DNA from: Glycine soja | Taxonomy: Eukaryota > Streptophyta > Magnoliopsida > Fabales > Fabaceae | NCBI RefSeq assembly: GCF_004193775.1 | Contig: NC_041021.1 | Location: 20,118,632-20,182,631, forward strand | Reading direction: 5' to 3' | Length of the DNA: 64,000 nt | Shown here: positions 53,150 to 63,002 of the stretch, in pieces | How positions within the stretch are numbered: position 1 is the stretch's first letter | Layout: every line of letters starts with the position of its first letter | Program-made: the position numbers and the translations under genes | The notes under the pieces: generated by a model | Seen by the model: only the letters and a program-made list of their open reading frames with translations | The model's database searches: none | What the model was told of the DNA's origin: nothing

Positions 53150-54735
53150 ATAAATAGCCACTGAGACACTTATTTTATTTAGTTATCTATATTAACATTA
53201 TTTTTTATGTACAATTAGTCAAGATTTATTAATTTTTGAAATTATTAAAATTTATAAATTAAAATATATTTAATATATAAATCTTTTCAATTTTACATAA
53301 ACAATTAGAGTAAAAATAATTTGTATATTAAAATCAATTTACAAAAAAAATTATGTAATGATTTACATATTAATTTATGAAATTTAATTATAAATTGGTA
53401 AAATAAAAATATGTAAACTATTCAAAATAAAAAAATATAAAATTATAAAAGAAAATTAAAAAAATTATATATTAAATATTTTGTAAGTTATAAATTTTGA
53501 TAATTTTTAAAAAAATTAATAACTCTTGACTACTGATACATAGAAAATAATATTAATATATTTAACTAAACAAAAGAATCATGTTAGTGATTTATTTTCT
53601 TGCCTATGAATAAAGGGTCATTAGTTCAATTCCTATTAAAACAACATTTTTTTTTATTTTTTAACTTTATTTAATCTTTTTTCACACAATGACTATGGAT
53701 GATCAACTCATTTGAAATACGTTAAGATAATTATTTCAAAAATAAAAAAATTATTATATATGGTGGATTGTGATTGAATGACTATGATAAATGAATAGTT
53801 TTCTCATGTAAGGACTGAAACAAAAAATATTGTTGGATATAGAAACGAAGTCTATAATTTAACAAATTATAATTTGTCAAATGTTTTATACTAATCTACC
53901 TTTACTTATTTTACAAGTGAGGTAACATGGAAAACATATAATTCTTTTGAACCATTTATACTAGGAGGGGGTTCAAAAAGTTTGTAAAAACCAGTGTTCC
54001 TGTCAAATTATGTTAAGTGAACTTTAAACCGTTTTTTTTTTTGTAATGTAACCATATATAAGCAACTTAATGTAGTTTATATATTGATTAGATATTATTT
54101 AACAAAAATTCTAGGTAAAATTGACGTGAGGTTGTCCTTATCTCTGGCAACCACAATACATTATTTAGTTTAAGTTTTTTTTTTCTTAATTTCTAAATTT
54201 TTAACTGTAAATTTAGTGCAACCTTAAATAATTTGAAATTTCTCTTTCTATAGTTATTTGGAATTCGTTTACTTAATCGAAATGAGCAACCGTGCTCATG
54301 AAGGTTTTATTCTCACCAGTTTTTATTAGGTTCACCTCAAACTTTTTTAAAAAATAACTTTTTGATGGAAGTATCCCATTTTTGCTTCTTGCACCACCAA
54401 AAATATTTTAGCAGATAAAAATACCCCTCATTTTGGCACCACTTATTACAGAATGGTTATTTTGAAAGAACATCCTATTATGAGAGTTTCATATTTCAAA
54501 ATAGGATTTCGGACTACTCAACCCTATTCTAGAATAGTTATTCTAAAATATGATTTTCATATTCTAGAGTAGATCATCCAAAAGTGTATAGGTATTCCCA
54601 AATAGGTATTATAGAATAGTTATTTTGGAATATAAAAATCATATTCTGAAATAGCTATTTTATTACCTCCACCCTATTCCATAATATGATTTTTAATTTT
54701 GTATATTTTGCAAACGCTATTCTGGAAGTGGATAC
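53150..54735. other. Very AT-rich intergenic sequence with inverted AT motifs
   Basis: 53160-54340 is AT-rich without coding content. 54450-54720 has repeated, partly complementary words (TTCTAGAATAGTTATT, AAAATATGATTTT, GGAATATAAAAATCATATTC) suggestive of a decayed MITE; ends not found. Confidence 0.45.
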
Positions 54736-55537
54736 CTTAACACCCTAAAATCACAAAGATCACACTAGAAAGGGAAAGAGGGGGGGGGGGGGGGGAGGGA
54801 TTGAATAGTGTGTTAGATATAATATGATTTTTTTCGCATGATGTAGGGTTTTGAAACTCTCGTCCACTTATCGAAGGCATGTTTTAATAAAACAAGATAT
54901 TAGCATTGATCTTTGTTGTAGCTTTGTTCTCCATTGAGAATGAAGTTTAGCATGGCATGCTCTAGTAGGAGAGAAAAAAGGAGTAAAAGCAAAGCTATTT
55001 GGCTTCTGCTTTTTATGTTGTGATAGCGACAATAGACAAAAGTGTTCATCTGATTTCTTATAAGTTGACTTTTTTCTGTATCAAAAAGTTAATCACACAA
55101 AAGGAAAGGCATATATGACTTCAAATAAAATAACTTTCCGTTACTTCCTTTTGCATAGATCTTACCGTTGGCAAGACAGACTTTGATGCGTGTGAATTAA
55201 TAAAACATTTAAACAAAAATTCATAGTCCTATTGAACTCTTACCAAGAGATTCTCGAGATCATAGCATAGATACTTACGAGTAGAGGACACAAGTTTTTA
55301 TTAGCACATTGGACATTGGTTTAAGAAGGCCAAATTAGGCATAGTCTTCCATTGCAGGTGGATGCTTTCTCATAAGAACTTTGTAGGATACGTGTGAGAA
55401 CTTTAAAGCCATGTAGTGAGTCATGATCACTCAAAATAGAATATCACAGATAATCAATAATTTATATTTTTTTTAAGCATCACAATCTAAAGTGGGATTG
55501 GGTCGTCCAACAACCATATTGTCTTCTAGACTTAACA
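54735..55537 (-). repeat. Degenerate copia LTR (SIRE-related), left end approximate
   Basis: Read on the minus strand it starts TGTTAAGTCTAGAAG directly after a PPT-like ATAGGGGAGAT (55538-55548) in the context GATGATGAT, as in the SIRE-like element at 30541. The far end has a G-run then GATTGAATAG, mirroring the GGGGGGTTGAATTAATT near the ends of the other LTRs. The exact left border is not certain. Confidence 0.5.
54780..54795. repeat. G16 homopolymer
   Basis: Sixteen consecutive G, within an otherwise purine-rich AGGGAAAGAG...AGGGATTGAA context. It could form G-quadruplex structures and is prone to assembly error. Confidence 0.9.
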
Positions 55538-55548
55538 ATCTCCCCTAT

Positions 55549-56345
55549 TTTGATGATGATAAAACATGTAGATTTTGATTGTATAATGCATAATCATGAC
55601 AAAATATATATGTAAGATGTGTATAAACTCCCCCTAGTCACAACCTTAATGCATGTAAACATATGAGAAAGAATCATTAAACATGCATATACATATGAGT
55701 ACATAAACATATGAAAAAACCACCTGTATTATTAAGATGCTTTTGGTTACATCAAAATTCTTCCTTAATACTTTTCCCACTTTTTGGCATTAGAAAAAAA
55801 GAAGGGGTTCAAAGAAAGAAGGAATGTTTGAAGGACATCACAATCATTCTTGGGATGATGGTAGAGGTGGAGGATGGTTTGGTGTAGGTGGAGAGGCAAT
55901 TTCATCAAGAGAGGGTGTAGGCTCAAAAGGGATGAGTTGATGTGGAATACCTTGTGGATGTGTTGGAGGGTGAGAACCAGGAGTTTAGTAGTGGATGACA
56001 GGGCGTGCAACATCTCCAAGGACATTAAATTGAGCTTGCTTTAGCTGTTATACAAGTGTTTAGGAGAGATTGGTAAATTGATCAATAATGGCGCTTTGAA
56101 CAGAGAGCTTATACTGTTTATTTTCCTGCCTTTGTCATCCAACCTTTGACGTGTAGATCTTCAATATCTTCAAGTTCTCTTCATAGGATGATCAATTAAT
56201 GATGGTTGAATGAATAATTCTTTGATCAACTTCAATCTTCAGACTAAATACAATGCAACCTTTTTAGAAGACTCTCTTGAAATATTTTTCTCCAAGACTG
56301 AACATATCAATAGTCTCTGATAAAGAAAACACATAAGGGTATTTG
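55549..56345 (-). pseudogene. Decayed interior of the SIRE-related element
   Basis: Minus-strand open stretch 56025-55765 is His/Leu/Pro-rich and in a shifted frame. Its position next to PPT and LTR matches the C-terminal, Pro-rich end of the transposon-type ORF at 31001. No PBS, gag or pol. Confidence 0.4.
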
Positions 56346-56349
56346 TAAT

Positions 56350-56720
56350 TTTGACAGTTAAAATAGATCTAATCGGTTATAAAATCAGGCAATCAATTAA
56401 TTTGTCAAAATCCCCTTTGTTTTGCATTTCTAGAAACTAGATAATCGATTATCAAATTGGGTGATCGATTAATTTGTTTCTTCTAAGTATCTCTGTTTCT
56501 TTTGTGCTTTTTGGGTAATCGATGGTCACATATGGTAATCGATTATAGAATCACACAAATAACTTGTCTTTGTTTCCAGGAGCTAGGTAATCAATTGTCA
56601 AATAAGGCAATCGATTATCTTAAGCAATAGATCCTTCCTTCTTCTAAATTTGGCTTGGGCACTTGATTACCAGGTTAAGCAATCGATTAATTCAATGCTT
56701 CTAGCCAAATTTCAAGTAGA
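56350..56720. repeat. Cluster of ATCGATTA palindromes, LTR-like
   Basis: At least eight diverged copies: GATAATCGATTATC (about 56440), GTGATCGATTAAT, GGTAATCGATGG, GGTAATCGATTATAG, GGTAATCAATTGTC, GGCAATCGATTATC, GCAATCGATTAAT. As in the SIRE-like LTRs, so probably the 5' LTR remnant of the element at 54735-56345. Confidence 0.6.
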
Positions 56721-57129
56721 AGTAAGTTCTTAGGAAAAAAATAACTAGAATACTTTATTCACTTCATATTTGATCAACACTAAGCTTGAAAAAGACTTAG
56801 ACTATATCACACACATGCCTAGTCTAAAAACATTAAGTATAAATGCCTCATCTATCAAAGCATGTTTGGCATTGCAAAATTATCAAACCAAAAAATAAAA
56901 CTAAAGGCTCTAAGCTTTGATCTAACACAGAGAACCTAGTGTCTCCCACTCCCGGTTGTACTCATAACTACCTCAGGTCTCCAAGGTGAACAACCTCAGG
57001 TCGATGAAACAATGTAGGCAACAAAAGTTGGCAAAATGAATTTGTAACCTCGGAAAAAGGATAGGCTTTGAGGTTTGGGCATGAGAGTCCCAGTCTTGAA
57101 CCCATCGGTTGCTGCTTCCACGGTGAGAG

Positions 57130-58590
57130 TGGGTCATCGGAAAAAGGATTGTTACACGTAGGGTTAATTTTAAACTTTTAAAAGGTTCATTTTAACCGAT
57201 AAAAGTAAAAGAGACCGTTAAGGCATTGGACCTTAAACGGATTCAAGTGATTTTTTATGGATAAAAGCTTGGTTATGTGTTGATTTTAACTTTGGTTTCC
57301 CTCATTTACTTTCAAACCCATTAAAAGATGACTTGCGGAGTAAATGATCGGTTGAAACTTTATTTTACAAAGATAAACCGAGATTACGGCACAAACAATC
57401 GGTTAAAATTTTATTTTACAATGATAAAGTGAAATTATGGCACAAACGATCGGTTGAAACTTTATTTTACAGTGATAAAGTGAGATTACGACACAAACGA
57501 TTGGTCAAAACTCGCTTTACACAAAGAAATGAGATCATTGATAGTAGAAGAATGAAGATGAAGATGTGAAAAGCAAGAGAGGACCCCTAAGGGTGCATAG
57601 AGCGAATTCAAAACTTCAAAATAAAAACTAAGCGGACGATGAATGAAGAACGGACGAAGAACGATGTAGGAATCGGTCACGGATGCGATTCGGAAGTGCC
57701 TTGGCCTCAATTTTTATTCTTCTTCTCCTTAATTTCACTAAATCTTTCAATGTTTGAAAGTCTGAACCCATTCCTTCAGCCCCCTCACGCCTATTTATAG
57801 GAAATGAGGGGAGGAGGTTGAACAGCAGCTTGCCCAGGCAAGCTGTTGCTTCAACCTGAAGTAACCTTGCTCGCCAAGGCGAACTGGTTACTTCACCCCT
57901 AAGTCTTCTAGGGGCCCAAGCGAGCCAAAGGCTAGCTTGGGCGAGCCAGGGGTCTGAAAAAGCCTCTGAATGACCCTTTTGCCCTCTCTTTTGGGTATTT
58001 TCCATATTCTTTTCCGAAACATCGAAAAACCTTTCGGATTGCACGACAACTGGAAAGATCCTCCTGTTCTTTCTTCCTAGGGTAAGATTGGAAATTTCCA
58101 TCCTAGGTCAAGGACAAAAAGTTGATGTTTGGCTCAAAAGGCTGGCAAATAGCGGGATATGATTTATGTCAAGATATCTGTTTAGCAAATGGCTCAGAAA
58201 TGAAGGGATGCCTAAATCATTTCCATGAAATGCATATCATGATGATTAGAAATTCATGCAAAATTTAATCACAGCACACACCCATGTGGACACTCAAACA
58301 TAAGGCTTTGTGGCCATGCAAACACTAAGGCTTATGGTTTGTTTCCCCATTTAAATCAAACCAGTGTTTCAATGATTGCTCTTTTTATCAAGTCATACAA
58401 ATATCCGAGTCCATTTGGCATTCGAGAAAATCCTTCGTTGCGTTCACCCTCTAGGTGCACATTTCTTTTATCAAAAACTTTTTGTGTTTTGATCCGTGAA
58501 TTTTTCAAAGAAAACTGGCAATCATTTCCTTTTTTTTTTCAAAAAGCATGTTGGTTTTTAGTTTTTTCTTTTTAGTTTTTTTTCCAGTTC
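57130..58590 (-). mobile_element. Ogre-like remnant: partial LTR plus 3' UTR block
   Basis: 57170-57270 matches LTR sequence 13675-13775 (TTTTAACCGATAAAAG, GGCATTGGACCTTAAACGG-like). Several AACGATCGGTTGAAA repeats follow (57350-57510), and then CTATTTATAG (57791-57800) as in the LTR TATA region. 58130-58590 matches the 3' UTR block at 2936-3370. The order UTR then LTR on the minus strand fits the 3' end of an element, with the tandem-array zone and outer LTR end deleted. The AAACGATCGGTT repeat (about 57-61 bp period, 3-4 copies) is particular to this copy. ORF 58101-57628 is LTR sequence, not a gene. Confidence 0.75.
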
Positions 58591-58795
58591 TTTTATAGAA
58601 AAAGTTTGTAACCTAGGCAAAGTTGTTACCCGAGATCACACTTATCAAAGGAACAAAAGGCGTGTGAACAAAAAGAAACCATACACAAGACCCTTATTTT
58701 TTGCTTAGTTTTCTTGCTTTGGACAAACCATCACAATGCAATAGTATGACAACATGCTAGAAGCGATAGAGTTTCATCACAATGAGATAACAAAC

Positions 58796-59298
58796 TATTA
58801 GTCGCCTTATACGACTAACTTTTATATAGAAATTATTCTCCAAAACTTGTATAGTTCCCCCAATTTATGGTTATTTTGGAGTAATCTTGTAAATAAATCT
58901 TGTTTTATGGTTAAAGCTATCTCTAGAACATTTCCATTGGATTTAATGATGAAATTTGTGCATTTTCAGGTAAAAAAGAGGCTAAGTTTTGAAGTGCAAA
59001 AAGTGGCAGTTGGGGCTAAGCTTAGCAGTTGGGCTAAGCGCACATCCACCGCTAAGCGTCGATTCAGCGTGCTTAGCACGAAGGAGAATTTGACAGAGCA
59101 TCAGCATCAAGGCCATGCGAGGGTGTCTTCAGCCAGGCTCAGCGCAAGACTGGCGCTAAGCCCAGACCCACTTACTCGATCTAAGCGTGAGGGTGGCACT
59201 AAGCGCAACGTTGCGATTTCAGAGCCTATTTAAAGCCTGTTTTGTGCAGAATTAGGGTAGAGACACTTTTTGATATTCTTTGCTCAGACTTGGCACAC
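58796..59298 (+). repeat. Partial gypsy LTR with GCTAAGCG motifs
   Basis: Starts TATTAGTCGCC (TG of the end mutated to TA). It aligns with the minus-strand LTR at 17629-16873: GACTAACTTTT, TTTCAGGTAAAA, TATTTAAAGCC (59227-59237). About ten GCTAAGCG/GCTTAGC words lie at 58980-59210. Truncated at about 59298 against an unrelated coding fragment. Confidence 0.65.
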
Positions 59299-59302
59299 TA
59301 TT

Positions 59303-59479
59303 CTAGACCCGCCTCTCCTTAAGGAATGACCAACCCTTAATTGCCTCAAAACAGCGCTGGTGTTCCTCACTTCGGAACCGATGGTTGTCAAACTCTACGT
59401 CCACTTGTGGGGCTGCACTGGAACCTTCTCCAGCGGCATCTTTCCTTGCCCTCTTAGCTGGAAGCTTCTTTGGAGCCAT
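59303..59479 (-). pseudogene. N-terminal fragment of a 'putative plant transposon protein' type ORF
   Basis: The ATG at 59479: MAPKKLPAKRARKDAAGEGS, then HRFRSEEHQRCFEAIKGWSF and LKERRV before a stop at 59303. A basic N-terminus followed by H-x-F-x-S...FEAIKGWSFLxER is the characteristic start of this family. The rest is cut off at the LTR junction at about 59300. Upstream (minus strand) CAG precedes the ATG in TTCACAGAAAATGG, so an intron is possible. Confidence 0.75.
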
Positions 59480-59970
59480 TTTCTGTGAGGACACATTCAC
59501 AAAGTTAGTTTGCATGAAATACCAATCATCATTTCATTTATCTCAAACACAACAAAAGCCAAACAAACCTGAATGGTGCATATTTCTTTCCACCAAATGC
59601 AAGTGTCAACGTGTAATTAGAAAACAATCATACCTTGGTGCACGCATTATTTTATGACATACATTTTATTGAAAAGCATTTTAGCTATCTAGATGCAAGG
59701 TGCCTATCATAGTGTAGCCAGTTTGAATATTAGTCTAAAATCTAAACAATCATGCTCCCATATTCATGCAATTTATGCATTTTTGCATCCAAGAAAAAAC
59801 TTAGATTCCTATGCCTAAGCCATGCTTTTGGCATTTTATTCTAACAACTTAAGTTGTCCACACCTTCCAAATGATAGCCATACATGCACAAATTCATTCC
59901 ACAATTCAAACTTCACAATATGACATGCAAAGGTCATTGAGGGATTTCATCGAATGGTTGGTAGGCGCAT
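59480..59970. other. Non-coding TE-derived spacer
   Basis: AT-rich sequence upstream of the fragment at 59479; no recognised coding, array or ends. It ends at the LTR start of the plus-strand Ogre-like element. Confidence 0.45.
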
Positions 59971-60345
59971 TGTCATACCCTAATTTCGTTTGGGGACTAT
60001 TGCTTGATGGCATGCAACCTTTGATTGAACGCTTTGAAGTACTTAGCACCCTTTGTTGCATAATATGTGAAGTCCCGAGACGCGCCGGAAATCAAAAGAA
60101 AGCATGGTTATGCGATCCGTGAAATTCCGTAATGTGGCGGAAACCAAAAGGAAGTATTGTTACGCAATCCGTGAGTTTCCGTAACTTCTTCGAAAGCTAA
60201 AAAAGAGTAACTATATGATTCATAAGGTTCCGTAGCCTTACGGAAAGAAAATAAGTATCGTTATGAAATTCGTAAAGTTTCGTAACGTTACGGAAAAAGA
60301 ATCACAAAAAAGCAAAGAGGGGGGGTGCATTTAGTAAAAAAGGGT
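59971..60345 (+). repeat. Truncated 5' LTR (U3 part) of Ogre-like element 2
   Basis: TGTCATACCCTAATTTCG then GGGGAC...TTGCTTGATGGCATGC, colinear with the reverse complement of 14770-15119. It includes repeated ATTCCGTAA/TTACGGAA words. Ends GAATCACAAAAAAGC...GGGGGTGCATTTAGT, the counterpart of 14760-14800. Confidence 0.88.
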
Positions 60346-60896
60346 TTGAGTAAAAAAGGGGCCCTATACCCGGGTTCATGGGAATCTAAGGAGTAGAGGT
60401 GAATCTATCATCATGCTAGGTCTCCGACTTGCCTGATAATAGTGAAACCCCGTCTAGAGCTTTCTCTCTTTATAATATGTTGTCGCTGACATTCCATACC
60501 GCCACAATATTATTATTTTGAGTGATGATACCTCTAGAAAACAGCCGTGTGAGTTATGAATTGTTGGGGGTAGTGATTAGAGACCCCTAGATATTGTCCT
60601 ATAGGTTCCCAATTAGGGGCATAAAGCAAACACGCTCTGTGCCATTTGTTCTCATGCATTTCTCTGCAAATAGCACTAAATATAGTTTTGCTAGTAATAT
60701 TTTGTTTCTTTAGTGTAATGCGTAACCTTTTAATACTTATGTTGAGGCGCCATGATGCCAAAAATGTAGCATTAAAAAGGTGGATCTTTGTGGTCTCGTA
60801 TATGTAAATTACCCTTTTGTTTTGTTTTCTTTCCGTTTCATGCATACGCATTGCATCATTCATATCGGAGTCTTGATCCACCCCTTTTTTAGGTAA

Positions 60897-62765
60897 ATGA
60901 TGGGGACAAATCAAAACGGAAAAAGATTTTATCAAGTCAAGGTTAAGGGTCTAGATGTCACCAACCTCAAGGAATTGGGACTATTGATGGGACCTCTCCA
61001 AAGGCAAGCCTTCCGCAAAGTGTACAGAAAGATTCTAGATTTGACCGCAGCGGAGGTATTTACGGAAGCTGTTGTATCCCTCGCCCAATACTATGACCAG
61101 CCGTTGAGATGCTTCACGTTTGGGGACTTCCAAATAGTACCGACTGTTTAAGAGTTTGAGGAGATATTAGGATGCCCTCTTGGGGGAAGAAAACCGTACC
61201 TTTTCTCAGGGTTTCTTCCCTCCTTGAGTAAGATTGCAGCTGTGGTCGGAGATTCGACAAAAGAGTTGGATCGCATGAAGCAAACTCGGAACGGCGTAGT
61301 GGGCCAGCCGCGGAAATATTTGGAAGGCAAGGCAAGGGATATGGCAAGCCAAGAGAAGTGGGTCCCATTTGCGGATATACTAGCTTTGCTGATTTTTGGG
61401 GTTGTCCTCTTTCCGAACGTGGACGGCTTGGTGGACTTAGCCGCGATCGATGCTTTCCTTGCCTATCACCATAGCAAGGAGAGCCCAGTGGTGGCTATCT
61501 TGGCAGACTTATTTGATACCTTTGACCGAAGGTGCGAGAAAAACAACGCACGGATTGTCTGTTGCTTGCCCACTCTCTGTGTGTGGTTGGTTTTGCACCT
61601 ATTCCAACAAGACATAAGACACCTGTGTCCGCTTCAAAGTTATCGCTCGTGCGTCGAAAAAAGTAGAGTTGATTGGGACCAACACTTGGTTGGGATAGGA
61701 GGCAATGCGATCAATTGGTTTCCTCGATGGAAGGAAGGAAAGGAGGGAGTTCTTTTCTCGTGTGGGGACTACCCTAATGTTCCGTTGATAGGGACGAGGG
61801 GTTGTATCAACTATAATCCCGCACTTGCCATAAGACAGCTAGGATACCCCATGAGGGGAGCGCCAACAGAAGAGAGTCTCTCGCCTTTCCTTGTGAGAGA
61901 TTTTGGCGCGCAAAGTCTCAAAGTTATACAAAGAGTCCACAAGGCGTGGAGAAGTCCGTTGAGGAAAGACAAAGAGCTTAGGGGCATCCGTAATGGCGTC
62001 ATCGGTGGTTATCATGGATGGCTAAGAGTTCATACGCGAGGGTTAGATTGGCTCCCCAAGTTGAAAGTTATCAATGAGGAGAACTTCGAAGCTCCAAAGG
62101 AAGATGAAGAAGTCCAAGCTCTAAAATTAGAGCTAGGGAAGGCAAGACTCGCCAAAGAAAAGTTCAAGTCAGCCGCTACCAACATCCAGAAAGAGTGCAC
62201 TGAGTTACGAGAGGAAAACGCGGCCACTGCAAGAGCCCTTGAACAAGAAACCAAAAGGGCCCGCAAGGAGGAACATGGCCGAGATAAATTCCGAGGAGCT
62301 TTGTGGGGTAGCAACAATGAGCTCAAGCTCCGGAGAGAGGAAAGAGACCATTCACGGGTGCATGGCATGATCTTAAAAGAAGAGTTAGCTGCTTGCGCAA
62401 GATCCAAGAGGAGTTTGGCTCAACACTTGGAAGCCACGGAGCAAAGCATGCTAGCTATCATAGGGCAGTACAAGGAAGAGTTAAACCAGTCTGTGACCCA
62501 TGAACAAAAGCTAGTTGAGGATTTCGCATAAGTGTACGCCGAAAAGGAAGCAAGAGGGAGGGTGATTGATGCATTGCATCAAGAAGCGACTATGTGGATG
62601 GATAGGTTCGCCTTGACCTTGAATGGAAGTCAAGACCTCCCGCAACTACTAGCCAAAGCAAAAGCCATCGCCGAAGTGTGTACAGCCCCTGAGGAAATTC
62701 ATGGGCTAATCAATTACTGTCAACACATGATAGATTTGATGGCCCATATAATTAGAAACCGTTAG
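60897..62765 (+). pseudogene. Ogre ORF1-type gene, two in-frame stops
   Basis: The frame runs MMGTNQNGKRFYQVKVKGLD, LRCFTFGDFQIVPTV, stop TAA at 61149-61151, GGRKPYLFSGFLPSLSKI, PFADILALLIFGVVLFPNVD, LVDLAAIDAFLAYHHSKESP, LHLFQQDIRHLCP and GGYHGWLRVHTRGLDWLPKL. A 250-residue Glu/Lys/Arg-rich region follows (coiled-coil-like, about codons 395-560) with a TAA at 62529-62531, ending DLMAHIIRNR and a stop at 62763-62765. It stays in one frame over 1.87 kb, about 620 codons, so it is less decayed than the copy at 10458-12143. The conserved middle part resembles the plant mobile domain-like regions of Ogre ORF1 proteins, but I cannot assign a function. ORF1 lies upstream of gag with a 237-bp gap. 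Confidence 0.87.
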
Positions 62766-63002
62766 GTTCTGTTGTAACACTTTTGTATAATCTTGGCTAG
62801 ATGAAAGCTTTGTTCTTTTTATAAAACGAGAAGTTTTGAACTCATCACATTATCTAAAAAACCTTGAGGTGGATCCAAGTGCTCCGATCATTCATTGGCA
62901 TATTCATGTTTTGGTGGCGTACTCACTGTTGTTTGTTTCTTTAGGGAATTCACCATAACTAAGAAAGCACAAAGGCACCCCTATAACACTTGATCCAGAA
63001 AA

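Larger units (their letters stand above)
50810..53150. repeat. Outer inverted repeat of a nested foldback cluster
   Basis: The left arm (about 50850-50955: CTAATCTCTCAAATTTGTGAAA, CCCAAAATGAATTTGAAGGACTT) is the reverse complement of the right arm (about 52982-53060: CGTTTAGTCTTTAAAATGAA, AAATATTTCATGAATTTGAAGG) with many mismatches. It encloses the MITE-like element at 50961-52981. Confidence 0.6.

Noticed and set aside
57628..58101. A 157-codon minus-strand ORF
   Set aside because: It lies across the TATA region of a decayed Ogre LTR; no conserved protein content.
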